DNA of 64,000 nt, from assembly GCA_021464415.1 (NCBI GenBank), contig CM038465.1, forward strand, positions 19,995,839 through 20,059,838, in the 5' to 3' direction. The stretch's first letter is position 1. Every line of letters begins with the position of its first letter. Source of the stretch: Lonicera japonica. Lineage: Eukaryota > Streptophyta > Magnoliopsida > Dipsacales > Caprifoliaceae. The position numbers were made by a program, and so were the translations under genes. The notes under the pieces are model-generated. The model did not search any database. It was not told the origin of the DNA and saw only the letters and a program-made list of their open reading frames with translations. Of the stretch, positions 36,047 through 48,786 are shown one piece after another.

Positions 36047-39000
36047 TTCCCCTCCTCTTGAAAAGGAATTGTTCTCAATTCGTCACCTGCACTAAACGGA
36101 CTTAGATCAGCAACATTAAATGTAGCACTCACATTATACTGACCTGGAAGATCAAGTTTGTATGCATTGTCATTGATCTTTTGCACAACTTGAAATGGTC
36201 CATCTCTTCTCGGTAACAACTTAGAACGCCTTTGAACTGGAAAGCGTTCCTTTCTCAAGTGCAGCCAAACCCAATCTCCTCGTTGGAAGACCACCATTTT
36301 CCTTCCTTTGTTTGCTTGCTGCACATACTGCTCAGTTCTTCTTTCAATGTTTTGCCCCGTCTTCTCATGAATCTGTCTAACAAACTCAGCTTCTTCCTGC
36401 CATCTAGGTTAGCATGCTCAACAGATAATGGCAATAAATCCAAAGGAGCTAAAGGATTAAAATCAAACACAATCTCGAAAGGAGAAAACTTAGATGCAGA
36501 ATGAACAGATCAATTATATGCAAACTCAACATGAGGCAAACATTCTTCCCACTCTTTCAAGTTCTTCTTGATTATGGCACGCAACAGAGTGGATAAAGTT
36601 CTATTTACTACTTCTGTTTGACCATTAGTTTGGGGATGACATGTAGTAGAAAACAACAATTTAGTACCCAATTTTTCCCATAAAGTCTTCCAAAAGTAGC
36701 TCAAAAACTTTGCATCCCTATCAGAAACAATGGTTCGAGGTATGCCATACAATCGCACAATTTTTTTGAAGAATAAATTAGCAATTCGTGGTGCATCGTC
36801 AGTTTTATTACAAGCAATAAAATGAGCCATTTTAGAAAATCTATCAACCACCACGAAAATAGAATCATTCCCATGTTTAGTCCTAGGCAAACCCAACACA
36901 AAATCCATAGAAATGTCAACCCAAGGGTCACTAGGAATGGGCAATGGAGTATATAGACCACGTGGATTTAACTTAGACTTTGCTTTCTTACAAGTAACAC
37001 ATCTCTCACAGATTCTTTCAACATCTCTTTTCATGTGAGGCCAAAAGAAGTGTTCTTGCAATACTCCTAAGGTCTTAGTTATACCAAAGTGCCGCATTAG
37101 ACTCCCACCATGAGCCTCTTTCACAAGTAACTCACGCAATGAACATTTAGGCACACAAAGTTTGTTTTCACGCATTAAGAACCCATCATGCCTAAAGTAC
37201 TTATCAAACGCCACTTTCTCACATGCATTAAAGATATATCTAAAATCAACATCATCACAATACAATTCCTTGATGTATTCAAATCCAAGCAATTTAGCAT
37301 CTAAAGTAGCAATTAAAGCATACCTGCGTGACAAAGCATTTGCTACAACATTTTCCTTACCCTGCTTGTAGTTGATCACATACGGAAAAGTCTCTACGAA
37401 CTCTACCCATTTGGCATGGCACTTGTTCAACCTTTGTTGTCCCTTCAAGTGCTTCAACAATTCATGGTCCGTGTGAATTACGAACTCCTTCGGCCAAAGA
37501 TAGTGCTGCCAAGTATCCAATGCTCTCACCAATGCATAGAGCTCCTTGTCATAGGTAGGGTAATTTAGGGTCTCCCCGCCTAGTTTCTCACTAAAGTATG
37601 CAATTGGCTTCCCTTCCTGCGTAAGAACAGCACCAATACCATTTCTTGAAGCATCGCATTCAATTTCAAAAGTCTTTAAAAAGTTAGGCAAATATAACAA
37701 GGGGACGTTACTTAGCTTGCTTTTTAGTAATTGGAATGCCTTCTCTTGTTCGTCTCCCTATTTGAACCCAACATTCTTCTTAATCACTTCAGTCAATGGC
37801 GTCACAATCGTGCTAAAATCCCTCACGAATCGCCGATAAAAACTAGCAAGTCCATGAAAACTTCGCACTTGCCCAACACTTGTAGTACTTTGCCATTCTT
37901 AAATAGCCTTCACCTTTTCTTTATCAACCTGAATACCTTGTGCACTCACAACAAAACCAAGAAATACAAGCTTATCAGTGCAAAAGGTGCACTTCTTCAG
38001 GTTAGCATATAACTTCTCCTTTCGCAAGACATCCAAAACATATTTTAAATGAATTACATGGTCATCTAGACTCTTGCTATAAATTAGGATATCATCAAAA
38101 TAGACCACAACGAATTTGCCAATGAATGATCTCAAAACATGGTTCATCAATCTCATTAAAGTGCTAGGTGCATTAGTTAAATCGAAAGGCATAACTAACC
38201 ATTCATATAAACCATATTTTTTTTTAAAAGCTGTTTTCCATTCATCTCCTTCTTTCATCCTAATTTGATGGTATCCACTTTTCAAATCAATTTTAGAGAA
38301 TATACTAGACCCATGCAACTCATCAAGCATATCATCTAAACGTGGAATGTGATGACGATACTTTACCGTGATATTATTAATTGCCCGACAGTCCACACAC
38401 ATCCTCCACGTCCCATCCTTCTTTAGCACTAGCAATATTGGCACCGTACATGGGCTCATACTCTCTCTCGCATACCCTTTCTCTAGTAGCTCCGTCATTT
38501 GCCTTTGAAGTTCCTTCATCTCCTCTGGATTATTCCTATAGGCTAGGCGATTTGGAATGGATGCTCCAGGTACGAAATCAATTTGGTGCTCTATTCCTCG
38601 AATAGGTGGTTAACCGCTTGGCGTATCCTCTGGAAAGACGTCACCAAAATCCTGCAACAAAGAGATAATAACACTAGGCAAAGAAGAATTTAGTTCATTA
38701 GTGTTCAAAAGTGCTTCTTTGTACACAACTACAAGAAGTTGATTACAAAGCATCGCTCTTCTCACTTCATTAGCTCTCGCATAGAAATTCTTTTGCCTCC
38801 TCTCAAACTTACTCTCAATAGTCACTGGTTTTTCCACTCTACTTTCTTTTTTCTCAATTTCTTTTCTTTTTCCCTCACTCTTTTTCTTTTCCTCACCACT
38901 CACTCTCTTTTTCTTTTCAGCTCTCTGTTGCTCCTCCTCATTTTGCAACTTCAACTGATCAGCATAGGCTTGCTGTGGCGGTAGGGGTGCAAGAATGTTG

Positions 39001-40562
39001 CTCCTCCTCATTGTTCTCTTGTTCCCCAACAATATATGGTCAGCTTGCATGGGAACCACGTCACAAACCACTTGGTCCTCGTACTTTCCAATGCTAAAGG
39101 ACACCAAAACCTGCTTCTTCACCCTCATTTCACTTTTATCATTCAACCACTGCAGTTTATAAGGCCTTGGATGTGTAGTTGTGTGCAATGCTAGCTTCTC
39201 CACCATAGTTGTGCTAGCTACATTAGTGTAACTACCTCCGTCTATCACCAAGCTACACACCTTGCCTAGTACCAGGCACCTAGTGTGGAAAATATTCTCG
39301 CGCTGCTCCTCATCCTCCCTTACTTGCACACTAAGGGCTCTTCTTGCAACTAATAACTCGCCCTGGATGGTGCTATCTTCTTCTTCGACTTCCTCTAATT
39401 GTGGCATAGCTTCAGCGCCTTCTTCTTCCGTCTCGTATTCCCCATTATCCGAAAGCATCATCACTCGCTTGTTCGGGCATTGAGTGGCAATATGGCCTCT
39501 CCCTTGACACTTCCAACAAATAATGTCTCGATTTCGAGTTGTAGGGGTATTAGTGGTGTTAGGGGCTTCCCTAGCTTGGCTTCCACCAGGAGCTTCCGAT
39601 TTTGAATTAGTTTTCGGTTTCGAAGTGGTTGCTTTGTCATCCTTCTTCCACGGACTTTGTTTCCATGGAGTGGAATAAGAACTGTGGCTTGGCTTAAAAC
39701 TACCCCTCCTCTTGAGCTGCCTCTCTATTTTAATTGCCGTGTGTATAATATCTTCAATCTCAACGTAGGGCTGCAATTCAACCGTATTGGCAATTTCCCG
39801 ATTTAACCCGCTTAAGAACCGCGCCATGGTAGCTTTTCTATTCTCATCAACCTTGGCCCGAATCATGGCCACTTCCATTTCCTTGTAGTACTCATCAACA
39901 CTACGATTCCCCTGTGTAAGCCCCTATAATTTTTGATACAATTCCCGATAATAGTGATCGGGTACAAACCGCTTCATCTCATCCCAAGTTTCGACAGGCC
40001 CTTCATCACTACGCCTTCACTCTGTCATCAAATGATCCCACCAAACAAGTGCATAATCAGAAAATTCAATAGCCGCCAATTTAACCTTTTTGGACTCGAA
40101 GTAATTATGGCAAGCAAACACCAATTCCACTTTCTTGACCCACTCAAGAAAGGCCTCGGGGTCATTCTTCCCTTGGAATGATGAAATCTTCATTTTGATC
40201 CCATTTATGTTGTCATCCTCCCGATTAGTTCCTCTACCAAATCGCCTACCATTCTGTTGGTTAGTGGTTACCGAATCAACGTCACTATCCCCGTCATAAA
40301 AACTATCTCGGTAATAGTTATCAGGATCATTCCCAGCCCTCCTTTCTCTAGGCTGCATTCTCCCAGTTTTTTTAGCACTACGCGATTTGCCAGATTGTTC
40401 ATTTTGAGTGCTCTCAACTCTATCCACTTTCACCCTTATTCATTTTAATTCGTCACTAATCTCATCTACTTGCTCTCTAAAGCCACCCAACTCCCCTCTC
40501 ATCATATTTTGTAAGGTACTCGTCATAGCTTCTTGAAATAACTTAGGATCGAAATTTGACAT
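35818..40562 (-). pseudogene. Ty3/gypsy gag-pol, CRM-like, broken
   Basis: This relative of the plus-strand polyprotein keeps all domains but has several stops and frameshifts. The gag start is at 40562, with a stop just before 40433. The gag core is 40433-40017, the knuckle [14 protein letters not shown] and protease region are in 39878-38610 (the protease site is VIDGGSYTNVAS), and RT with [11 protein letters not shown] is in 38519-37899. RNase H and integrase lie in 37700-36510 and the C-terminal tail in 36504-35818 ([29 protein letters not shown]). A deletion removes part of the region after the protease (around 39030). It is inactive. Confidence 0.85.
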
Positions 40563-41487
40563 ATTGCTACAAAACAGAGATTAGCACAATATAAAGAAAT
40601 AAAGATTTCATCACTGCACTCCCTTACGTGTTTCACTCAGAATATGTCACTCTGATTTTAGCACTCGTGTTTAGCTCTCAAAAGTAATGATATACCTCTT
40701 AATTTAACCTTTTGGAACTTTCAAACAAATCGAAAGGCCAGAACCTTCGTCTTAGTTCCTAAACAGACCAATCACAATCCAGACAGATCAATTGTATGCT
40801 AGGACAAGTATGTTTTCACCAAGAACTCGATAAACAGGAATCCCAACAAATTATGGACACGATACGAAGCGAGAAAATCGAGCAAAATGAGAAAAAAATT
40901 AGTCTCGTGGAAACAGGATTTTTGGAATCCTTGGACCCTATAGAACCCAAATCCAAAAAGAAATAATTGCGGATTTCGAAAATTTTTGTACTTTTTTTTC
41001 TGGGTCTCTCGATTTATACTTTAATCTGGTGTAGTCGAAAATTCCAAAATTTGAACTTTCAGCAGAAAAATATTCACAATCTAAAATCAACAATTTAAGG
41101 AATTCGCAATCGAAACTAGTACCGCTTATACGTAGAAATCAGAATTAATTAACCACGACAGTCGAAAGTCGACAACTAGGGTTTATACACGCAATCGAAA
41201 TTTAATAGAAATCAAAACTCAACAGCAATCGAATCTTAGCAAACTAGGGTTTTACGCAACAATCGAAATTTAATAACCCTAGCAATCGCAGTATTAACAA
41301 TCAAGAGTAGATTCGAAAAGCACTTAGCAAGAACAGATTCGTAGATTAATTATCAACCAAGAACAGATTCGAAATTTACTCAGCAGAACAGATTCGATAA
41401 TTATGTAGCAAAGCATAATCGATTTTTTTTCCACAATCGAAAATAAAAACCTTAGTTTTAAGAAGATACGAATTAAAGCAGTTTACG
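40563..41487 (-). other. Leader of the minus CRM-like element
   Basis: Non-coding leader. Near 41487 it joins, without an LTR or primer site between, to sequence homologous to the start codon and leader of the neighbouring non-autonomous element (GAATCATCCATAAC occurs at 41489 and 43740). Confidence 0.55.
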
Positions 41488-42734
41488 AATCATCCATAAC
41501 TATAAATTGCAAATCACAAACCTTTTTTTTTACGAGTATTAATTCTCAATTGGATCTTATCAAACTAATTCAAACCAATATCAAAATTCCACCAGCAATT
41601 CACAAAGAGAATATCAAGAAAAATTTAGATTTTAAACAAGAATGCAAGGAATAAGAACAATAAAGTTTTCGGAAGCACGAGAAAAATTACCACAACAATT
41701 TTAGGAATGGATAAACTAACTTGATAACATGAAGAGGTTTTGTGGATGAATTGAAGCAAATTCCTAATTGACAAATAAAGAAGCAAATTGCAATTCACGA
41801 AATATTTTTTTTTTGACCCAATCGCGAATCAGCTGTAACTTTCTATTAAATCGTTGGATTATCCTGAATTTTGGATATGTTGTTCGGAACACAAAGTTAC
41901 CAAAAAAGGCAAAAATTAGGGCGATCAGAAGTCGTTTCAGTGATGAAAACAACTGATTGTCGCAGCTCAACAAAATTTAGAAATAAATTTTTTTTTGAAG
42001 CTGTAAATAAGGCTTGAAATTGGAAAGAGTAATAAGTAATAGAATAACTAAATGGATAGGAATTTCGGATGTGAACGCCGCGGAAAATTCCGATAAGTTC
42101 GATAGTTCTTTAAGAACCAAGAGAATTAAAAACTCTAAAATTTTATTAATGAAAACTCACACTTGATGCCCCAATTGGAATAGGATGGGGAGGTATTTAT
42201 AGTTGTTACAAAATACATCTAATGGTCTACATTCAATCCCACCAACTATGATCTGAAGGCTCACATTTTTTTTTATTTTTTTTTTTTTAAAATTAAGGGA
42301 GGTCTAAGTCTCTCCCTTAATCCTACAAAATAAAGAAAAACCCTCCCCTCCCACCCCATGAGTCGAACCCTTGACCTCAAGGCAAGGGTGGAGGTTGCCT
42401 ACCACTGGGCCAACCCCTCTACACCAACTATGATCTGAAGGCTCACATTTATTTTCACCTACTACAAGTGACATAAGCAATGATATCACTAGAGACTTAT
42501 GTAAGCGATGACATCACCGATGAATGATGTAAGCGATGACATCATCAAGTACATGACAAGATACTAATTTTAAAACATAAAATAATATAATTTTGAATTC
42601 TTCAATTTTTCCCACTCCGGCTTTCTTTATCTTGAACTTCCATGCTCTATCCTTGAATCTTTGTGTATTTAAAGCCTTCATTCAAGAATTCATAATACTC
42701 CTGGATTGAATTGAATGGAGGGTTAGGCTCATCA
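41488..42734 (-). repeat. Leader plus LTR, left copy, of the 42-44 kb element
   Basis: On the minus strand the LTR starts at 42734 (TGATGAGCCTAACCC) after the purine tract GAAGATGAGGGGTA, and runs to about 42000. A leader like 43745-44221 continues to 41488. The LTR carries the SINE at 42269-42422 and about 150 bp that are missing from the right copy. Confidence 0.65.
42269..42422 (-). mobile_element. tRNA-derived SINE with 28-bp TSD
   Basis: 154 bp on the minus strand. Its 5' region has a Pol III A box (GGTTGGCCCAGTGG) and B box (GGTTCGACTC), and it ends in an A-rich tail (T-rich at 42269-42290 on the plus strand). The 28-bp target duplication is 42241-42268 and 42423-42450, ACCAACTATG...CTCACATTT. 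It is inserted in the LTR described above. Confidence 0.9.
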
Positions 42735-43765
42735 TACCCCTCATCTTCAAGAAGATTCGTCCTCGAATCTTGGCTTTGCATTGTTTGATTCAATTCGCAT
42801 CTACTAGGTTGTTGCTTGGCCTTTTTTGAGAAATAATATTCTTGAAACTTGAGACGATTCTTCAACTCGATCCTCCATAATTCGTTGAAAAGACTTCCTA
42901 ACTGATGACTCGAATGGAAATCGTACTTGTCCACTCCAATGAAGTCTACGTGGTCCACTTCATCAACTTCCATCTTCATCTTAGAGAACTCACCAAAATC
43001 TTGTCTTAGAACTTGCTTGCCATGTTCCAACTCCACTTGCTCTTGGCTTTGGTCAACAATTTCCTGCAATGAAGATAAAATAGAAATATGCATATATGGG
43101 TTAAGATTGTTAGTATTTAAAAATATTTTCTCCAATTCACTCTCGTTTGCACAACCAATCTTTTGTCTTCCCTCAAAATCACCCTCAATGGAAACTACTA
43201 AATTTTATTTTTCTTTCTCTTTTACCTCAGTCTCTTTCAAATTCTCACTCAACTTTTTTTCTTTTCTTTCACCCTCTTGCTTTTCCTCACTAGCCTCTCT
43301 ACAACTTTGTTGATCCTTACTAGCCTCGTTACATTGATTTGATTCGCAAGAGGATGCAATCGGATTTGACTCTACGCAGCCCATCATGTTGAATTCAAGA
43401 TAAGCCTCCATCATCTTCTCCAATTTATGCCAATCTTCGGGATCATTCAAAGATGTATTCTTTTTCATACTACACATATTGTTGTCATCCCGAACTCTAC
43501 CTTCTTTAAGCCTACTATCATATCTCCTAAAAGCAATTCCCGGATGCCAATCATCTTCAACCTTATATTTTCTAGACTGAATTCTCCTCCTATTAGGATC
43601 ATTATGTGATAGCTTGACTTGTGTCTTCTCTACTCGATCTAGACTTTTACAAACCTTGTCCAACTGCTCATGAACTGGATCAAATACCTCTCTAAACACC
43701 TTTCTCATCTCACTTATGAAAGCCCCGGTAAACAATTTTGAATCATCCATAACTATAAATTGCAA
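42647..43765 (-). pseudogene. Non-autonomous LTR element protein, broken
   Basis: Starting at 43765 (MDDSKLFTGAF...) a 186-aa frame has a gag-like coiled N-terminus (VHEQLDKVCKSLDRVEKTQV), a basic RR/RK segment and a Lys/Glu-rich tail. After a frame break near 43140-43205 a second frame (43135-42647) carries the module EVDHVDFIGVDKYDFH, then KKAKQQPSRCELNQTM, and ends inside the LTR. There is no protease, RT or integrase. The same module occurs at 46975-48786 and, in part, at 51066-51136. Its function is unknown. Confidence 0.7.
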
Positions 43766-44221
43766 ATCACAAACCCTTTTTTTTTCCGAGTATTAATTCT
43801 CAATTGGATCTTATCAAACTAATTCAAACCAATATCAAAATTCCACCAGCAATTCACAAAGAGAATATCAAGAAAAATTTAGATTTTAAACAAGAATGAA
43901 AGGAACAAGAACAATAAAGTTTTCGGAAGCAAGAGAAAAATTACCACAACAATTTTGGGGATGGATAAACTAACTTGATAACATGAAGAGGTTTTGTGGA
44001 TGAATTGAAGCAAATTCCTAATTGACAAATAAAGAAGCAAATTGCAATTCACGAAATATATTTTTTTTTGACCCAATCGCGAATCAGCTGTAACTTTCTA
44101 TTAAACCGTTGGATTATCCTGAATTTTGGATATGTTGTTCGGAACACAAAGTTACCAAAAAACGCGAAAATTAGGGCGATCAGAAGTCGTTTCAGTGATG
44201 AAAACAACTGATTTTTTCAGC
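43766..44221 (-). other. Leader of the 42-44 kb element
   Basis: Untranslated leader between the right LTR and the ORF. It is duplicated at 41488-41970. No tRNA-Met primer site is visible, so the LTR/leader junction is altered. Confidence 0.55.
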
Positions 44222-44637
44222 TCACCAAGAGAATTAAAAACTCTCAAATTTTATTAATGAAAACTCACACTTGATGCCCCAATTGGAATAGGATGGGGAG
44301 GTATTTATAGTTGTTACAAAATACATCCAATGGTCTACATTCAATCCCACCAACTATGATCTGAAGGCTCACATTTATTCTCACCTACTACAAGTGACAT
44401 AAGCAATGATATTACTAGAGACTTATGTAAGCGATGACATCATCAAGTACATGACAAGATACTAATTTTAAAACATAAAATAATATAATTTTAAATTCTT
44501 CAATTTTTCCCACTCTGGCTTTCTTTATCTTGAACTTCCATGCTCTATCCTTGAATCTTTGTGTATTTAAGCCTTCATTCAAGAATTCATAATACTCCTG
44601 GATTGAATTGAATGGAGGGTTAGGCTGGATCACATCA
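44222..44637 (-). repeat. LTR, right copy, of the 42-44 kb element
   Basis: On the minus strand it starts TGATGTGATCCAGCCTAACC at 44637 and matches the left LTR to about 44222. It abuts the truncated T2 LTR at 44638. Confidence 0.65.
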
Positions 44638-46485
44638 CTATATATACGAACTAAGTCATCTACGGACAACTATATGTAGCCTTAGGTCATCAGAGGTTTC
44701 TAATCACGTACTTGTGCCACACAAGGAAGTACCTGCAAAACTAGTTTGGAAAATGGGAGTGAGCCAAACACGAGTTTAGTGAGAACTATAAGGTTTTTAG
44801 CTAGAAACCACGTTTTAAAACAATGCATTATGATGATAACAATTTTGTCTTTATCATGCATATATTTTTATATATATGTACCTTCCATTTCTATAACTCT
44901 TTATAGACAAGTATAGATTCACAGATATTAATGCAATGTATTCTAAGAGCAGTCCCATCCACGAAAAAGTAGTAAAGTACTAATAAGTGAGGCAAAAGTA
45001 TACTATAAACAAAGTATGTATCACTATGATACAAGTAAACAGCGATGAAGATAATCACATATGGCATTTAAGTACCAAAAATATTACAATAACAAAGTAT
45101 CTTCGAGATGAGAGAAATTGTATTAGTAAAATATATACTCTCATGTATAAGTAAGTCATCATAAGAAAATATAATTTTAGGACTAATGTAAGCACTAATC
45201 TTGTAATTGTCAATCTCATTTTCGTCTGTCTCACAACGAACATCTAGGATTTACTTTACTGTGCACAACGATCGCGATCTAAGCCCCCAAGGCTGGGTCC
45301 CCCCGTGGACCACCTAGATGTGTAGGGTATGACGTCTTGCGCGGTCCCCCTTACTGGACTATAAAGTATGTTACTCCTAAAGCGGGGTCCCTCTACGCGG
45401 ACCAGGGTATATAGCCACCCAGGCTAGGTCAACCTCGTGGACCATTAGTGCCTTACAAAATCGGGAAATCAACCAAAAGTATTCTCCCAAAAATATCCTT
45501 ATACATAGTACGCACATATATATATATATACACATCTATTTAATTCGTACCCTCGTAATGACTCCACTAACCAAGGGAGCATCTAGTCTCTCCAGATATA
45601 TAGCGTCTAATCCTTATTCAAACTATATAAACAACCAATTATTTGTACATAATAGATAGATAGATAGATAGATAGATAGATGGATATATAGGTAGATAAA
45701 TAGATTGATTGATCTCATGATGTATCTAATATACATATGCCAATAAAAAGATTAATACCTTCACATGATTATATCCATGCAATATTTGAAAAACTCTAAC
45801 GAGTGAGTTAGTCGTCTATTTTAAATAATTTCTTGTCTCGTTTGAATATCATGGACATAATCACTATGGTGTTTAAAAGAGGAATTATGTACCAATTCTC
45901 AATTTATCCAAGGGTATCATAAAGTTAGAAATATAATAAAACTGTTGCAAAAATAGTAGTTCTTCACTAGAGTAATGATATTAGAAAATTAATGGCACGC
46001 TTATATTTTCTACATTAAGTAACATAATACATATACACAATCCCACCTCACCAACTAAGATTACTCGTCCCAAAGCCCCTTAACAACTCAATAAAATAAG
46101 TAGGGACAATTATATATAGTTTCCAAGTTCATATAAGCATAATATGGGTCGCTTTTAGTATAAATCCCAATGCAATCTCAACAGACTACATAAGAGTTAG
46201 AAATGTCAAAATATGGTGATCGACTAGTAACATGGGTTTGTGATGAATCAATGAAATATAGGATTTTCTTGTAGAATCATGAAATACTAGCAATAATAAA
46301 TGAAAATCAACCATTATAATCATAAATCATAAACCAAAAACCCATAAATGCGTAGAAACTCATTTCGTATAAAAAAATTCCAATTTGTGGGATGGTGATT
46401 GAATGCATAAACTCTTAAAATAAGCGTTAATACTAGTGTTCCCACCTTATATAAGCCGAATATTGAAGGTCTCATGCCTCGGATC

Positions 46486-47035
46486 TGATACGACCTACGG
46501 TGAAATCGCTCGAAACCCGCAAACACAACGAATTGGTTGTGCGAACCTCGACACAGACACACACGAAAACCGTAGCAAATTAAGAACCTGGATCGTTTCT
46601 ACAATCAGATTAGGATGGAAATCGAAGACGCCACAACCGGGTGCGGAATACCGATTGATAAGTCGGATGAACGCCACGGACAAACCGATAAGTTCAAGTA
46701 GTTCGTGAAGAACCAAAGAGGATTAAATCACTCAATATTATTATGAATAAAGTCTTAGATAATCTTCAAATAAAACAATGAACCCCCCTTTAAATAGGGT
46801 GTAGAAAATACTAATCCAAATAGAATAAGGAAAATACTAATCTAAACACAATAAGGAAACTACTAATCTAAATCCTAATTGACTAAGGAAAATATTCCTA
46901 ATTAAATAATAAAAACATTCCTAATTGAATAAGGAAATAATTCTTATAATTAAAACTACTTAAAAATAAAGATTCTAATTTATTCTAATGGGCCTCCACA
47001 AGTTGATTTGAGCCCATGTAGCCTTGTCCGCGTCA
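46486..47035 (-). repeat. 3' LTR of the young element
   Basis: 550 bp, inverted TGACGCGGAC...GGTCGTATCA. It holds the last 20 codons of the ORF. Confidence 0.92.
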
Positions 47036-48786
47036 TTCCCCTCCTCTTGAAAAGGATTTGCCCTCAAATCCATGTTAAGTTGTACACAAATCATCCACTT
47101 TTCGACCAAATTAATCCTTGAATGCCTCTTCGAAGCTTGATATCTTCCATGCCAATAGAACAAGTACTTTGAATATTTACGGTGCTTGAAATTCCTTGCC
47201 TTTCGAAACTCATCAAACTTCTTGCCATCTTGGCTAAGAATTGTTTGATTCAACTGGCATCTACCAGTTTGCTGCTTGGCCTTCTTTGACAAATGGAAAT
47301 CATCGAGCTTGAGGCGATGCTTCAACTCGATCATTTTTAGTTCATTGAAGAAACTTCCCGGCTGATGTTGTGGATGGAAATCGTACTTATCCACGCCAAT
47401 GAAGTCTACATGCTCTACTTCATCAACTTCCAACTCCGGTTCTTTGGCTAGAATCGCTTCTCTTCCCTTTGCAAAGATCCTCCTCGCTTCCTTGGCTGCC
47501 TTGGAACTGCCATGCTCTCCTCCACAAACAATCTCCTTATTCCTTTCGAACTCATCAAGCTCCACGGCTGCCATGCTATTCAACTCCCCCGCTAAATCCG
47601 GCTTACCAACTCTTTGCTTTAAATCTTGTTGGCCATGTGCCAACTCAACTTTTCCTTGGTGTTGATCTCCAACTCCCTGCAAATAAGACACAATAGATAT
47701 AGGCAAAACGGGGTTAAAATTGTTAGTATTTGAAAATTCTTCCTCCGATTCACTCTTTTTTGCCTCAATCTGCCTCACTTCACTCAAGTCTTTTTCAAAC
47801 TCATTCTCGCTAAAGATCACTGAATTTTCTTTTTCTCTCTCTTTTACCTCAGTCTCTTTTATTTTCCTTTCACACTCTTTCTTTTCCTCAGCCTCATTAC
47901 TCTCTTTCCTTTCCTCACTAGCCTTACTACTCTTTTCTTGCTTTTGCTCACTCTCTCTTTTTTTATCACTCTCCTTTTGTAACTTCATTTGATCTTCATG
48001 AGCTTGCTTTGGTGGCAATGGAACAAGATTAACGGTTCTCTCATTCATCTTGAAAGAGTATTTATTGGAAACGCCATTGTAATTGACTTGCCTATCAAGC
48101 TGCCATTGTCGACCAAAAATCATGTGGCCGGCTTGCATTGGAACCACATCGCATAAAACTTCATCCGTGTACTTCCCAATGCTAAGAGAAATAAGCACTT
48201 GCTCGTTCACCCTTATCACTCCATTATCATTCAGCCATTGCAACTTATAAGGACACGGGTGCTTGAACGTAGGCAATTTCAACTTCTCAATCATTGTTGT
48301 GCTAGCAAAGTTTGAGTAAACTCCCCCATAAATTATCAAACTACACACCTTCTCTTGCACGAGGCATCTAGTTCGAAATATATTCGCTCGCATGCTTGGG
48401 TCACCACACTCAGCTAGTAATTCACCTTCTATGGCATGCTCTTCAATTTGGTTTGGCACAAAATTTTCCCTCTTCTTAGACTGCTCATAAGCTTCAGAAA
48501 ACATCTCCTCAAACCTATGGATAAATTCATCATCAAGCAAAGAAACCTTCTTCTTTCTACTACTCATATTGTTATCTCGAACCCGACTTCCTCCAACCTC
48601 ATTAGTAACAACCGAATCCCATTCATCCTTAAATTTAACTTTATGAGGCTGACTTTTCAATTTCTCTTTAGGAGCTTTATTCAACCGCATGCGTCGTTCA
48701 ATCTGTAATTGCGTTAATCGCGCACTATCGCGTTTAATTTCCTTTTGAAGCCACCTTTCTCCATGTTCAAAGTTTAGACAAGACAT
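46975..48786 (-). CDS. 603-aa protein of the young element: defective protease plus unknown module
   Basis: A single frame from ATG at 48786. A short coiled, basic N-terminus (1-60) lacks the gag core and zinc knuckle. A retropepsin-like region (about 130-245) aligns with the CRM polyprotein from NIFRTRCLVQEKVCSLI to MIFGRQW. The expected catalytic DGGS is replaced by YGGV, so the protease should be dead. Next come a Glu/Lys-rich coiled region (about 270-370), a novel region (about 400-560) with EHVDFIGVDKYDFH and KKAKQQTGRCQLNQTI, and a tail, [17 protein letters not shown], that matches the CRM C-terminus and runs 20 residues into the LTR. The frame stays open despite loss of pol, which suggests selection or youth. 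It could help packaging in trans, but this is a guess. Confidence 0.85.
   Translation of the reverse strand: MSCLNFEHGERWLQKEIKRDSARLTQLQIERRMRLNKAPKEKLKSQPHKVKFKDEWDSVVTNEVGGSRVRDNNMSSRKKKVSLLDDEFIHRFEEMFSEAYEQSKKRENFVPNQIEEHAIEGELLAECGDPSMRANIFRTRCLVQEKVCSLIIYGGVYSNFASTTMIEKLKLPTFKHPCPYKLQWLNDNGVIRVNEQVLISLSIGKYTDEVLCDVVPMQAGHMIFGRQWQLDRQVNYNGVSNKYSFKMNERTVNLVPLPPKQAHEDQMKLQKESDKKRESEQKQEKSSKASEERKESNEAEEKKECERKIKETEVKEREKENSVIFSENEFEKDLSEVRQIEAKKSESEEEFSNTNNFNPVLPISIVSYLQGVGDQHQGKVELAHGQQDLKQRVGKPDLAGELNSMAAVELDEFERNKEIVCGGEHGSSKAAKEARRIFAKGREAILAKEPELEVDEVEHVDFIGVDKYDFHPQHQPGSFFNELKMIELKHRLKLDDFHLSKKAKQQTGRCQLNQTILSQDGKKFDEFRKARNFKHRKYSKYLFYWHGRYQASKRHSRINLVEKWMICVQLNMDLRANPFQEEGNDADKATWAQINLWRPIRIN
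47036..47050 (-). promoter_or_regulatory. Polypurine tract of the young element
   Basis: On the minus strand TTCAAGAGGAGGGGAA abuts the 3' LTR. The same sequence codes for FQEEGN. Confidence 0.85.

Noticed and set aside
42304..42422. tRNA gene suggested by Pol III A and B boxes
   Set aside because: No cloverleaf fold, an A-rich tail and a 28-bp target duplication identify it as a SINE.
46495..46716. A 73-aa frame present twice (also 49802-50023)
   Set aside because: It lies fully inside the LTR; its duplication reflects LTR identity, not a gene.
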